Source: Larkinella arboricola
Lineage (GTDB): Bacteria > Bacteroidota > Bacteroidia > Cytophagales > Spirosomataceae
DNA: 64,000 nucleotides
Assembly (NCBI RefSeq): GCF_003259745.1
Contig: NZ_QLMC01000006.1
Coordinates: forward strand, 334,731 to 398,730
Direction: 5' to 3'
Positions 17,972-27,986 of the stretch are shown in pieces. Made by a program: the position numbers and the translations under genes. Within the stretch, counting starts at the first letter, position 1, and each line of letters starts with the position of its first letter. The notes below the pieces were generated by a model. It did no database searches. It saw only the letters and a list, made by a program, of their open reading frames with translations, and was not told where the DNA came from.

Positions 17972-18237
17972 GATTTGTAGACTGCTCTCTAACCACAGGG
18001 GAAATGAAGCGGCTGAAGGTTGAGAAAGAATCAGGGCATTATAGATGCCCGTATGTTCGCAACAGCTTATATTGGTTTGTGGACTGAAGAGCGGTAGGGT
18101 TTTGATAAGTTTGAGAGCCACCTTGATGCCTGTCTCGGAGTTAGGTGACTGAGTCTGCAAGACGATGGACTTGCCATCAAATACAGCCCAGTCTAGGGTA
18201 GCCTTCGTCAATACCAATGTAATAGCGAATGTCTATG
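17971..18237 (-). pseudogene. IS110-family transposase, N-terminal fragment
   Basis: The minus strand reads YYIGID, then in another frame KATLDWAVFDGKSIVLQTQ and CCEHTGIYNALILSQ. This is the start of the DEDD transposase of IS110/IS1111 elements (first catalytic Asp in GID, acidic residue in EHTG). The frame is shifted after GID, and the sequence stops at the 21-base inverted repeat, so about three quarters of the gene is missing. Confidence 0.7.
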
Positions 18238-18814
18238 ACTAATTTTAGAGTTGAACGATTAGCTTGCGGTTTACTCGATACCTTGCTAAAGGGCCTGTAT
18301 CCCACATTTCTATCACACCGGCGACCCGGTCGAGTCTTGGCAAGCGGCACAGACCAGCCTCTGAATCGGCCCATGGGTCTGTAGCCCAGCCGAGCGATAG
18401 GATGTGCTGGTCCGTTTTGCTTACCAGCAGGCTACTCCATTCCTGGAATAATCTCACCTCACAAACCTAAAGGCCGACGCGGTTTGAATCGTATGGATAC
18501 GAAAGGTGTGATGAGCATAACTTTGGTTGACATAAGGACAGTTATAAAATACAATTCATTACTCCTGGCCCAGTTCAATAAATAGACTCCATTTCATTTC
18601 ATGTTGCGTAAACATTTGTCCAGCATTTTGTGGCAAATCCACGTCACCGAGCTTGTTATCTCTACCCAAGCTGCACCAAGCCAGCCTTGACCGGCCTTGT
18701 CGGCCGCTGGAGAAAAGGACCCTATCCCTCCAGAATGGCCCTTACGGTGGCAACCAACACAGATATAGGCTCATATTATTATATTTAAGCCGATTAACCT
18801 AAGCCCTCAACGAC
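18238..18814. other. Intergenic region without a recognised gene
   Basis: A 70-codon minus-strand frame at 18245-18457 has no recognisable similarity. The rest is AT-rich upstream DNA of the sensor kinase gene; no clear -33/-7 promoter pair was found. Confidence 0.4.
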
Positions 18815-21756
18815 GTGTTCGCTAACCTTTGCTTTATATTGCTATGTATGCTGGCCATGCATCCGTTGGTGGCACAGCCCTTTACCAGCCGTAACCTGAG
18901 CCTTCAACAGGGCTTACCCGAATACTATGTTTCAGGCATCGTGCAGGATAAGGCGGGTTTCGTCTGGATCGCTACCCGCGACGGGCTGGCCCGTTTCGAC
19001 GGCCGACGCTTCAAGCTCTTTCGCCATCAGATTCGAAACCCCAATTCATTAGCCAATAATGTGATCACTTCGCTCCAGGTGGTCTCGGACAGCACCCTGC
19101 TGGTGCAAGTAGAGACGGGTATCATTCAGCTATTTAACCCCCAAACCGAACAGTTCAGAAACTTGCTCACTCAACAACGGCTCGATCAGGACCATGCCCA
19201 TGTGAGCAATGTTCTATTAACTTCTGATGAACGGCACTTCTGGGGGCGATGGGAACGGCAATTGATCCATTATTCCCCCCGACAGGATCGAATCACAAGC
19301 TATTCTTTACCCGACCAATTCCTACCGAACAGTGTTTTTGCCGGGAATCATCTGCTGCTCGACTCCACACCGCATCGTATCTATGCGCCGTTTGCGGGCG
19401 GAATGGCCCAGCTCAACACCCAGAAGGGTCAGTTCCACGCCTGGCCCTTTGCCCCATTAGGGCAGCAAGGAGCCGTCGAAACCTACTCTGGCATTCCGGT
19501 TGCCCGACGCGCTAACGGCGAATTGTTAACGGTGGCTCCCGGCCAGTTAGTCGCTTTCTCTCCCCGCACCCACCGTTTCCGGACCATCCCCATTCCTGAC
19601 AAGCTGTCAACGCTAGTCGGCGTGTTGCACAGTGCACTCGATGGCAATGTCTACTTTACCTACGGCATGACAGTTTACCGGTTGACCCCCGACGACCGGA
19701 TTACGCCCCTATGGACGGCCTCCCGCATCGATTATCAGAACTACTTTCACGCGCTGCTGCTGGACCGTTCGGGCGTTCTTTGGGTGGGCACCAACGGCGA
19801 CGGCGTGCAGCAGATTGACCTGAGAGCCTTACCCATCAGGACGTATTCCTACCGGGTCAATTACCTGGTCGATGTATTCTCCGGCGAGCTGGGACTTAAG
19901 GTGCCGGACTATATCAAGTCCAATGAGATGGCTTACACACTACGCTGGAGTAAAGGGATGCGCTACCTGGCGGGCTGGATGGATGCGCCTTCATACCGCC
20001 TGTTACGGGCTGATTCGGCTCAACACCAGTTTCAGCGATTATTAGCCCTAAATGAAACTCACCATTCCGTGGCAACGCCCTTAAGATGGGATCACCCGGC
20101 CAGCTTTGGCTGTATGTCCCCTTCAAAGGCATTCTTCACACCGATACGACGGGGCGGGTGCTGGCCCAGTGGCCTTTGGTACTTGACCGGGTAAGTGATA
20201 TTGAGCCCATGGGTACCTGGGTTTGGATCGGCACCGAGTTTAACGGATTATACGCCTATGATCTTCGCAGGCGGCGCATCGTGCGTCAGCTGCGCTACCA
20301 GGCCCAGGATTCCACCTCGCTGGTTTCCAATCAGGTCTGGTGTCTGGCCGCTGACCCCAACGATCCCGGCGTGCTCTGGGTGGGTACCCAGGAGGGGCTC
20401 AGCCGGGTGGACACCCGCACGATGCGCTGTCAGAACTGGACCGAACAACAGGGACTTCCCAACGCTACCATTAACTGCCTGCTAACCGACGCCCGCAAGC
20501 GATTGTGGTTTAGTACCTTCCAGGGTATTAGCCGACTCGACCCCCGAACCCGGCAGATGCGGCACTTTACCACCGACGATGGGCTTGGGGATATTGAGTA
20601 CAAACGCCAGCACGGTGCCCAACTGCCCGACGGGCGGCTGGCCTTCGGGGGCGCTGGCGGCATGACGGTGTTTGATCCCCTGGCGCTGGAGGATTCGCCC
20701 CAGCCCATCCCCGTGGCGTTGACCGCCCTACGGATTGGCAATGTGCCGGTTGAACCCCGTCCGGTAGGATCACCCCTGAGGCAGTCGATAAACGCCACCT
20801 CAACGGTATATTTAAACTATAGCCAGAACTTTCTGAGCCTGGAATTTGCCGGTTTACAGTACAACAAACCCACTACCCTTCAGTATCGCTACCAGCTCCG
20901 TGGCGTAGATGCCGACTGGGTCTACGTGGGCAACCAGACGGTGGCTAACTATACCCAGCTGGACCCTGGCAGCTACGAGTTTCGGGTCAATGCCGCTGAT
21001 GCGTTGGGCAACTGGAGCCCGCTGGTCAAAACCCTGCGCATCCAGATCACGCCACCCTGGTGGGGCACCTGGTGGTTTTATCTGCTGGTCAGCCTGGCGT
21101 CTCTATCGGCTATGTACGGGCTATACCGCTACCGGTTAGCGCAGGTACTCAAACTTCAGCATCTTAGGAATGATATCGCCCGAGATTTGCACGATGAGGT
21201 TGGCTCCTCCCTCAGTACCATTGCCATCTATTCAAAAATAGCGCTTCAACAGCCAGGAACATCCACCTTTACAAGTGAACCCCTGTTAGTGAAAATTGCT
21301 GAACAGGCGAATCACGTTATGGGATCGATGAACGATATTGTCTGGAGTATCAATACCAGGAATGATGCCTTCGAGAAGGTGTTCAGCCGGATGCGCGAAG
21401 ATGCTTTCCAACTCCTGGAGGCCAAAGGATACACGCTGCATTTTGATTTTGACGAAAATCTGCACCGCACGAAGCTAGACATGGAAAAGAGACGCGACTT
21501 TTACCTTATTTACAAGGAAGCCCTAAACAACATTGCCAAATACGCGAATGGCAGAAACGTATGGATCAATGTCCATCTACGGAATTTAACAATTGATCTG
21601 CTCATTCGTGATGACGGTCTGGGCTTTGAGCTAAACGCCGTTGGCAGCCAGGGGAACGGTCTAAGTAATATGAACTACCGTGCCCGGGCCTTGAAAGGTA
21701 CCCTACGCATCGTTTCTGAGCCTGGTAAAGGAACCACGCTTCAGCTGAGCTTTTGA
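18815..21756 (+). pseudogene. Periplasmic beta-propeller sensor histidine kinase (HisKA_3), split by a one-base frameshift
   Basis: The first part starts at GTG 18815 with a signal peptide ending in VAQ and Reg_prop repeats (VQDKAGFVWIATRDGLARFD). Near 20083 one base appears lost, and the next frame continues with more propeller blades (CLAADPNDPGVLWVGTQEG), a Y_Y_Y domain, one membrane helix, a HisKA_3 box (DLHDEVGSSLSTI) and an ATPase domain (IRDDGLGFEL, GNGLSNMNYRARAL). Joined, this is about 980 residues, normal for NarX-like propeller kinases of Bacteroidota. Everything else is well conserved, so recent loss or a sequencing error are both possible. The partner response regulator is 113 bases downstream. 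Confidence 0.85.
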
Positions 21757-21779
21757 TGCATCGTATTGGCTAACGAATT

Positions 21780-22025
21780 TAGTGTAAATAAGCTATTGCC
21801 CCATGAGTTTGTAGCCGCTAAGTTTGCGACCATTTCGAGCGGAGTGAAAACCAGTTAAAATCGACCAGATGACCATGATTAAGGTAGCGGTGTTCGAAGA
21901 TCACAAAGGCAGGCGCGAAGCGTTGGAGTTGCTCATTAGTCTTCAACCGGATATGCACTGCAGTGGGAGCTTCGGGGATTGCCGCAACCTGGTGGACAAC
22001 CTTAAAGGCAATCCACCCGATGTTA
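21780..22025 (+). repeat. 246-base duplicated segment, copy 1 (response-regulator promoter and 5' end)
   Basis: Covers the upstream region and the first about 52 codons of the response-regulator gene. Copy 2 is at 31233-31478, has the same length, and differs only by scattered substitutions. Confidence 0.85.
21795..21826 (+). promoter_or_regulatory. Promoter-like module, copy 1, before the response regulator
   Basis: ATTG at 21795-21798, exactly 20 bases, then TAAGTTTG at 21819-21826, matching the Bacteroidota -33/-7 pattern. The box ends 42 bases before the ATG. The flanking TAGTGTA and CGACCATTTC segments recur in the copies at 22552 and 31248. Confidence 0.6.
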
Positions 22026-22507
22026 CGCTTATGGATATTCACATGCCTAATGTCGACGGCATTGAAGGCGTGAAACTACTACAGCGCTATTTTCCCAGCA
22101 CTTACATAATTATCCAAACGGTTTTTGAAGACGACGAAAATATATTCAACTGTTTAACCGCCGGGGCCCATGGGTACATCTTAAAACAGGCTTCCAATGA
22201 CAGGCTAATTGAAGCCATTCATGAAGTTGTGAATGGGGGCGCGCCCATGACGGCCTCTATCGCCCGGCGGGTACTAGAATATTTCAGCAAACGCTCCAAA
22301 CGAAATACGGAAACGTATGACCTTTCCAAACGAGAAATCGAAGTACTGACCGAATTAGTCAATGGCTTAAGCCAAAAAATGATTGCGGCCAAACTGTTTA
22401 TTTCCGTCCATACCGTGAACAACCATATTAGCCGTATATACGAAAAGCTGCACGTGCATAGCGTATCGGAAGCGGTGGTCACCGCCATCCAAAAAAACAT
22501 TATCTAG
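21869..22507 (+). CDS. NarL/LuxR-type response regulator
   Basis: 212 residues. The receiver domain has the acidic pair in FEDH, phosphoacceptor Asp56 in LMDIHMP, the conserved Thr/Ser region (IIQTVFED) and Lys in YILKQAS. The C-terminal LuxR helix-turn-helix reads LSKREIEVLTELVNGLSQK followed by ISVHTVNNHISRIYEKL. The ATG at 21869 or the Met two codons later could start it. It follows the propeller kinase and is the natural partner. The promoter module before it is repeated before the Cry-like gene, so it may control both (inference). Confidence 0.93.
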   Translation: MTMIKVAVFEDHKGRREALELLISLQPDMHCSGSFGDCRNLVDNLKGNPPDVTLMDIHMPNVDGIEGVKLLQRYFPSTYIIIQTVFEDDENIFNCLTAGAHGYILKQASNDRLIEAIHEVVNGGAPMTASIARRVLEYFSKRSKRNTETYDLSKREIEVLTELVNGLSQKMIAAKLFISVHTVNNHISRIYEKLHVHSVSEAVVTAIQKNII

Positions 22508-22551
22508 AACCAGAAGCTGTCGGGCAGGTCAATAAATAGTGTATTTACGTC

Positions 22552-22583
22552 ATTGCCCCCCTTTTGTTGGCCCCCTAATTTTG
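22552..22583 (+). promoter_or_regulatory. Promoter-like module, copy 2, upstream of the Cry-like gene
   Basis: ATTG at 22552-22555, 20 bases, then TAATTTTG at 22576-22583, with TAGTGTA upstream and GTGACG downstream as in copy 1. It predicts a leader of about 240 bases before the Cry-like ATG at 22829. The rest of 22508-22828 shows no gene. Confidence 0.55.
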
Positions 22584-22828
22584 TGACGTTCTTTCAGGGC
22601 TACACCGGAAGTAGCCACAAGACGACGATATCCACATCATTCTTTATCTGCCGGAAGCCGCACAGATAATACACGCTTATTCTGATTTATTAAACCGAAA
22701 CGGAAGGTAATAAATAGGCTTGGGAAAGTCTTTATTGTCAAAAGGTATCCTCTTAAAAACCACGTGGCTCCGTTTTGCTGGCCGCTCACAACCAATCAAC
22801 GTTCTCAATCAATATAAACACAAAAGTT

Positions 22829-24214
22829 ATGTCTTTACAAACTATTCTGACTACTCGCCGGAAATTTCTGGAACGCTCAGCATTGGGAGCAGGGGGTTTA
22901 CTTCTTTCCTCATCGCTATTACAAAGCTGCATGAAAGATCACAACTTTCCTGGTCCCAATACACCTCCGCTTTTAGGTGACGCAAATATGGATTGGAATG
23001 AGGCAGTAAAAAAAGCCGTCACGACAGGGCTTGGAATGATTCCCGAAGCCGGTGAATTCATTGAGCCTTTGGTTGACATCTTTTGGCCCAACTCCGGCAA
23101 TAGCCCATGGAACCAAATCAAAGACCAGGTTGACCAGTTAATAAACCAAAAACTCAATACCTTAGTCTTTAACCAGGCAACAGGCAAGTTGGATTCCTTG
23201 AAGCAAAATATGCTAGATTATCTGCAGGCAATCAAAAGCAGTACACCAGCGGGGATAAACAGTCAATGGATAACTGTTACAGAACTTTTTGTTAATAGTG
23301 AAAGTAGTTTCACGACAGCTGGGTACGAGGTGATGCTGTTGCCCTTGTATGCGCAGTTTGTCAACATGTATCTATCGATCTTACGCGATCCATTACTCCC
23401 TACCAAGCCAGGTTCTGGTGTACTTAATGGGACAAGCTGGGGGATGACCGATGCTAACATCAGCGATCTTAGGACAAGATTGCAAAAGTATATCACTGGT
23501 GCTCACGATTATACCACTACCTGGTATAATAACGGCAGAACGAACGTGGCAAAAATTGAGCGGGATGATGCGAAGGTCGAGCCTTTTCGGTCCACCAACG
23601 CCTATAACCGCCAGATGACGATGCTGGTTCTTGATTATATGGATTCCTGGACCTATTATGATGTTACCGCATATCCCAATGGAGCGCCAACAGCCCTGTT
23701 TACCCGCGAAATTTACTCGGACCCGTATGGCAACAGAGTAAATGTCGATCGTAATACCCCAGCCTTCGCTTTACCGTCACAGGCAACCCAGTTTCCTACT
23801 CAGGTAGTCGTATGGGGCAACAAGGACATTGGTGCGGTTCAGCTAACCTACCCAGCCGGTGGCGGACCCGGTGGGGTTACGACAACGTCCCGGATGGGTG
23901 ATAATAAGAGTGGCAATCCGAACACATTTTACCCATCGGCGAACGAGCCGATTCTTGGTGTTTCAGTGTCCTATGACTATCCTGGAAATTACAACTTGAC
24001 TATGGTTATCAACACGCTTCAGTTCACTTTGGGCTACTCCGGAACTACACCCATCCTGTCTCCGCAGCTGGGCCAGAAATTAGGACAATTCCGAGTAAAT
24101 GTCGGGTATGATAATTATGCGCTGTCGAGTATTTATATTGACGGAGTCAATGAATCGTTAGGGCAATACGCCAACTGCATCGTGTTTGGATTTAAGCGCT
24201 TCTCGCGCCCTTAG
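22829..24214 (+). CDS. Cry delta-endotoxin-like Tat lipoprotein
   Basis: 461 residues from ATG 22829; a longer TTG start at 22775 would place the signal too far in. The N terminus has a twin-arginine motif (TTRRKFL, Arg10-Arg11), a hydrophobic stretch and Cys34 in LLQSC, so a Tat-exported lipoprotein is likely. Residues about 60-300 match blocks of the Cry pore-forming domain I: a start with FWPNSG and WNQIKDQVDQLINQKL, the central helix EVMLLPLYAQFVNMYLSILR (Cry1A: VPLLSVYVQAANLHLSVLR), a WYNNGR step, and RQMTMLVLD ... YP ... LFTREIYSDP (Cry: RRELTLTVLD ... YP ... QLTREIYTNP). The last about 120 residues have alternating beta-strands and glycines like a beta-prism (Cry domain II or jacalin). 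Domain III is absent. Function in this organism is unknown. Confidence 0.82.
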   Translation: MSLQTILTTRRKFLERSALGAGGLLLSSSLLQSCMKDHNFPGPNTPPLLGDANMDWNEAVKKAVTTGLGMIPEAGEFIEPLVDIFWPNSGNSPWNQIKDQVDQLINQKLNTLVFNQATGKLDSLKQNMLDYLQAIKSSTPAGINSQWITVTELFVNSESSFTTAGYEVMLLPLYAQFVNMYLSILRDPLLPTKPGSGVLNGTSWGMTDANISDLRTRLQKYITGAHDYTTTWYNNGRTNVAKIERDDAKVEPFRSTNAYNRQMTMLVLDYMDSWTYYDVTAYPNGAPTALFTREIYSDPYGNRVNVDRNTPAFALPSQATQFPTQVVVWGNKDIGAVQLTYPAGGGPGGVTTTSRMGDNKSGNPNTFYPSANEPILGVSVSYDYPGNYNLTMVINTLQFTLGYSGTTPILSPQLGQKLGQFRVNVGYDNYALSSIYIDGVNESLGQYANCIVFGFKRFSRP

Positions 24215-24486
24215 TAAAAAGCCCCAACCAACAATCAGTGGCTGCTTTTCCCCAAAGCCTACCCTAACCTTGCCATACCGGTGGGTCTGATCACCGACGA
24301 GTTAATGGCGGTTCGTCAGGCGTATTGGGGCTCGGTTAAAGCGCGCGCTGAAGCGCTCAAATAGCCTGCCTTATTCACACCGAAACGCATATTGATCCAT
24401 GGCCCGGGCAATAGGCCCGGCCATTTTAGTCTGGGGTAGGCTGCTGATGGCTGTTAATCAATCTTAAGAATCTCTAACTACTCATA
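24215..24486. other. Intergenic region with a possible gene remnant
   Basis: A plus-strand frame from about 24226 to the TAG at 24362-24364 reads like a protein C terminus (NNQWLLFPKAYPNLAIP, then VGLITDELMAVRQAYWG) but has no start and I do not recognise the family. Confidence 0.3.
24399..24428 (+). terminator. GC-rich hairpin followed by a short T run
   Basis: ATGGCC-CGGGC pairs with GCCCG-GCCAT across AATAG, with one bulged base, and is followed by TTTTAG. It lies between the Cry-like gene and the monooxygenase. Confidence 0.5.
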
Positions 24487-26112
24487 ATGCATTCTGTTCT
24501 TGTCGTAGGTGCCGGACCTGTGGGTCTGGTCATGGCTGCCGAACTGGCCCGGCACGGTGTTCCCTGCCGAATCATAGACGCCCTTCCTCAACCATCTCCC
24601 TACTGCCGGGCCCTGGGCGTGACCACCCGAACCCTCGAGGTCTGGGAGGATATGGGCATCCTGCGCGATACGATGGACGCCGGAATCTGGATCAGTGGCC
24701 GGCGAGTAACCATTGCCGGTAGACCCGCCCAGACTTATCGTGAGGATTTGAGCCAGTTCCCGTATGCCCACACTTCGCTGAGCATTCCACAGCCTTTGAC
24801 CGAAAGCATACTGACCCGGCATTTGGCGTCCTTCGGTATCTCCGTTGAGCGGGGGGTTACTCTCACGTCATTAACGCAGGATGATAAAACGGTTTGTGTC
24901 CGGTTGGAATCAGCGGATGGCAAGACGGAAGAAACGCAGTTTCGCTATGTAGTGGGTTGTGATGGTGCGCATAGTTTCGTTCGCCAGGCCGCCGGTATCG
25001 ACTTCGAAGGGGAGATGATGCCTTTTGAGTTCATGCTGGGCGATGTGCAGATGGACTGGCAACTGCCCCGTGGCTACGCATTCCAGTCGATCCAGCCCGC
25101 AACCCATGCCGCTCCCGAATTTTTTGTGGCCATCCCCTTACCGGAGCCTAATCGGTACCGGGTCTCGATGCTGGCACCAACAGATTCAACCCCAGACCGA
25201 GCCGGTACGGATCATGGGATTCAGTCTGAACGAGCAGCACCCGGTCTGGAATTACTTCAGGCTAAAGCGGATCAACTGGTGGGGGAACCCATTCGGTTAA
25301 GTGACCTACGGTGGTCTTCTATATTCCGGATCAGCATGCGTCTGGCCCGTTCCTATCAGGCGGGCCGGGTCTTCCTGGCCGGTGATGCGGCACACATTCA
25401 TCCTCCTACCGGTGGGCAGGGTATGAATACCGGTATTCAGGATGCCTATAATCTGGCCTGGAAGCTGGCTCTGGTGCTAAGAGGTAAGTCACCGATGAGT
25501 CTGCTGGAGAGCTATACGATGGAACGGCGGCAGGAGGCCGAAAACGTCATCGAGCGATCGGTTCGGGCTTCGATGAACACGGGAGCCGCTGGCTTTAAAA
25601 CGGATAAGCTGGCCGATACGCAGCTGACGGTTTCTTACCGCCATAGTCCCTGGGTTGAGCCGGTTTCGGATGCGAATTGGTCATCGGCACTGCAGCCCGG
25701 TGATCGGGCACCGGATTGTCCGGGTTTACGGCGGCAGGGGGTGGGGTATCCCTTTCGTCTCTTTGATGTCCTGCGGGGAACAGCCCACGTCTTATTGCTT
25801 AATCTGCCAGAGCCCACACAAGGCAGCCTGGATGATCTGCATGCATTAGCCGCACGCTTACGAGACGAGTTTGGGGAAGACCTTGGTTTGTATCTGCGGA
25901 TTGTCGTCATCAGCCCACAAGCGGAGGGGATAAGTTATTTCCCCCAGATCACCTGGGTGTATGACCCCGATGGTTCATTTGCCCCTACCTACAGCTCACC
26001 AAACGAATCCAGTTGGCTGATCAGACCCGATGGTTACATCAGCTGGTGTGGAACAGGCTTAAACAACAACCATCTCTTCTTCTATCTGCAGAAGCTATTC
26101 GCAACCCATTGA
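24487..26112 (+). CDS. FAD-dependent aromatic monooxygenase (PheA/TfdB family)
   Basis: 541 residues. The N-terminal dinucleotide fold is VLVVGAGPVGLVMAAELARH, the middle motif VVGCDGAHSFVRQ, and the FAD-ribityl motif FLAGDAAHIHPPTGGQGMN. These three define the class A flavin hydroxylases that insert one oxygen atom into phenolic or polyketide rings using NAD(P)H. A C-terminal thioredoxin-like domain (about residues 410-541) is also typical. No pathway partners are adjacent, so the substrate is unknown. It stands alone between a hairpin upstream and non-coding DNA downstream. Confidence 0.92.
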   Translation: MHSVLVVGAGPVGLVMAAELARHGVPCRIIDALPQPSPYCRALGVTTRTLEVWEDMGILRDTMDAGIWISGRRVTIAGRPAQTYREDLSQFPYAHTSLSIPQPLTESILTRHLASFGISVERGVTLTSLTQDDKTVCVRLESADGKTEETQFRYVVGCDGAHSFVRQAAGIDFEGEMMPFEFMLGDVQMDWQLPRGYAFQSIQPATHAAPEFFVAIPLPEPNRYRVSMLAPTDSTPDRAGTDHGIQSERAAPGLELLQAKADQLVGEPIRLSDLRWSSIFRISMRLARSYQAGRVFLAGDAAHIHPPTGGQGMNTGIQDAYNLAWKLALVLRGKSPMSLLESYTMERRQEAENVIERSVRASMNTGAAGFKTDKLADTQLTVSYRHSPWVEPVSDANWSSALQPGDRAPDCPGLRRQGVGYPFRLFDVLRGTAHVLLLNLPEPTQGSLDDLHALAARLRDEFGEDLGLYLRIVVISPQAEGISYFPQITWVYDPDGSFAPTYSSPNESSWLIRPDGYISWCGTGLNNNHLFFYLQKLFATH

Positions 26113-26187
26113 GTAGAGTATTAATCAGCCTGGCGCCAGGGCGCTGGCGGGCTAGCCATTTTCAAATGCATCAAATGTCTTAAGAAA

Positions 26188-26307
26188 ATGAATCAACCTG
26201 TTGAAGACGCTATACGGCTTGTCGTTGGCTTTTTTACTGTCATAGTAATCGTGCTGCTGGTGATCGGTAAGGCGTTGTATCAAAGTGGTTACGGCAGCAA
26301 CTGGTAG
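26188..26307 (+). CDS. Possible small membrane protein
   Basis: 39 codons from ATG 26188 to TAG 26305-26307. It encodes a single hydrophobic helix (LVVGFFTVIVIVLLVIG) flanked by polar ends. The ribosome site is weak, and nothing confirms expression. The remaining bases of 26113-26559 show no other gene. Confidence 0.35.
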   Translation: MNQPVEDAIRLVVGFFTVIVIVLLVIGKALYQSGYGSNW

Positions 26308-26559
26308 TAGGCTGATGTCGGTGGGATTCGTATCCTACCGGCTCCAAGGGAGCTACTTAACTAGCTGTAAAGCCCGTAACCAAGGCAAAAGCCAGGAATG
26401 TTGATTCGCCGGAATCGCCATTGATCAGCGTCAAGCGCTCGCTGAAAACACCAGCCAGTAAGCCTTACCGCGCTGTTGATTTCAGCTTACCCATGTAAGA
26501 CAGCGAGAGTTATCCCTTACTCATAAAGTTAAAACCTAGAACTAGTAACTTATTCCACC

Positions 26560-26910
26560 ATGAAATCAATCCTATTCACCCTGAACCTATTTCTTAGTGT
26601 AGCCATATATGCCTGCCAGTCTTCTGAGGAAACCGGCAAGCAACCGCCAGGTCAAACCGCAGCGGAGCAACCTACGGCGGATTCCATCCTGCGAGACACG
26701 CTCACCAACAGCCAGGGTATCAAACTGGCGATGGCATACAACAACGCTAATCGTACCGCTACGTTCGTGCTAGCGGGGGAAGTAATTCACCTAAAGCAGG
26801 ACACGCTGGCTGCGGGAATAAAATACCGTAACGCCGAGTACGAATACACCGAACATCAGGGTACGATGACACTCAAAAAAGGAGATAAAATTGTCTTCAG
26901 TAATCCGTGA
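26560..26910 (+). CDS. MliC-like (C-type lysozyme inhibitor) lipoprotein
   Basis: 116 residues with a lipoprotein signal ending in YAC (Cys20). After a Pro/Gln/Thr-rich linker, residues about 50-115 follow the small beta-barrel of MliC: GIKLAMAYNNANRTATF, VIHLKQ, GIKYRNAEYEY and TMTLKKGDKIVF. MliC-type proteins protect the cell wall from C-type lysozymes; this assignment rests on the pattern only. The next gene starts 22 bases downstream, but a shared function is not obvious. Confidence 0.6.
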   Translation: MKSILFTLNLFLSVAIYACQSSEETGKQPPGQTAAEQPTADSILRDTLTNSQGIKLAMAYNNANRTATFVLAGEVIHLKQDTLAAGIKYRNAEYEYTEHQGTMTLKKGDKIVFSNP

Positions 26911-26932
26911 TACCGGGCTCTGAGCTTTACCC

Positions 26933-27952
26933 ATGCTAACGACTTGCCATTCAAACCCGGCTTTGCAGCTTTTAGGGCTGATGTGTTTTCTTTTTTTGGG
27001 GAACGCATGGGATGCCTTCCCTCAAACGGTACCGCTGGGCATCGACTCGCTTCGCCACCTCGATCCCATTAGCACAGCAGCCCGTAAGCAGAGTTTTACC
27101 TACGCCACCAAAGATTCAACCCCGTTGATGCTGGACGTTTACCGCACCGGCGATAGCCTGACGGCAGGGAAAAAACCGTGTGTGCTCTTTGTCTTCGGCG
27201 GAGCCTTTATCGCGGGTCGGCGGGATGATAGCCTGTATAACAACTATTTCAACAGCCTGCTGGCCCATGACTATGTGGTTATTTCCATGTCCTACCGGCT
27301 GGGTTTGAAAGGGGTTAAGAACCTGTCTAAATATAACATTGCGCCCCTGCAGAAAGCCATTGCGATGGCTGTAGAGGATGTCTATGATGCCACTGCCTGG
27401 ATCATCGATCATGCCGGACAGCTGGGCCTTGATCCAGATCGAATCATTCTGTCGGGCTCCAGCTCGGGGGCTATCACGGTTCTGGAAGCGGAGTATGGTC
27501 GTCGAAACAACAAGCCATCCGCCCAGAACCTACCGGTGGGGTTTAACTATGCGGGCATTGTCGCTTTTTCAGGGGCCATTTTCAGCGTCGATGGGGCCGT
27601 AAAATTTAAAGTTCCTCCGGCACCAACGCTGCTGTTTCATGGCACGGCGGATAAAATGGTCCCTTATGAGCAGGTTCGCTTTCTCAACCGGGGCCTGTTT
27701 GGGTCCTCTTCGCTTGCCCGAACCTTCAAAGCAAACGGATATCCCTACTACATTTACCGGGCCGAAGGATTGGGTCATGAAGTATCGGTTCTGCCCATGA
27801 TTGATCATTTGCCCATCATCCTGGATTTTCTCAATCAGTTTGTCGTGCAGCGTAAGCCTTACCAAGTAGACGTTTCGTTTAAAGATCCAACGATCAAACC
27901 GATGATGTTACTGACCCCAAAGGAGTTGTTTAAAAAATTACAGCCCAACTAA
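26933..27952 (+). CDS. Secreted alpha/beta hydrolase (carboxylesterase/lipase family)
   Basis: 339 residues with an N-terminal hydrophobic signal (LLGLMCFLFLGNAWDAFPQ). The oxyanion segment is FVFGGAF, the nucleophile elbow GSSSG, the acid in HGTADKMVP, and the histidine in GLGHE, giving a complete Ser-Asp-His triad. This matches the BD-FAE/carboxylesterase group, which deacylates small esters or esterified glycans. It follows the MliC-like gene closely, so the two may share a transcript. Confidence 0.85.
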   Translation: MLTTCHSNPALQLLGLMCFLFLGNAWDAFPQTVPLGIDSLRHLDPISTAARKQSFTYATKDSTPLMLDVYRTGDSLTAGKKPCVLFVFGGAFIAGRRDDSLYNNYFNSLLAHDYVVISMSYRLGLKGVKNLSKYNIAPLQKAIAMAVEDVYDATAWIIDHAGQLGLDPDRIILSGSSSGAITVLEAEYGRRNNKPSAQNLPVGFNYAGIVAFSGAIFSVDGAVKFKVPPAPTLLFHGTADKMVPYEQVRFLNRGLFGSSSLARTFKANGYPYYIYRAEGLGHEVSVLPMIDHLPIILDFLNQFVVQRKPYQVDVSFKDPTIKPMMLLTPKELFKKLQPN

Positions 27953-27986
27953 AGCAAGGTTTTAGCCACTCCATTGACTAAACAAA

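Noticed and set aside
18245-18457. 70-codon minus-strand frame
   Set aside because: No family features, no ribosome site, and it lies beside an IS scar.
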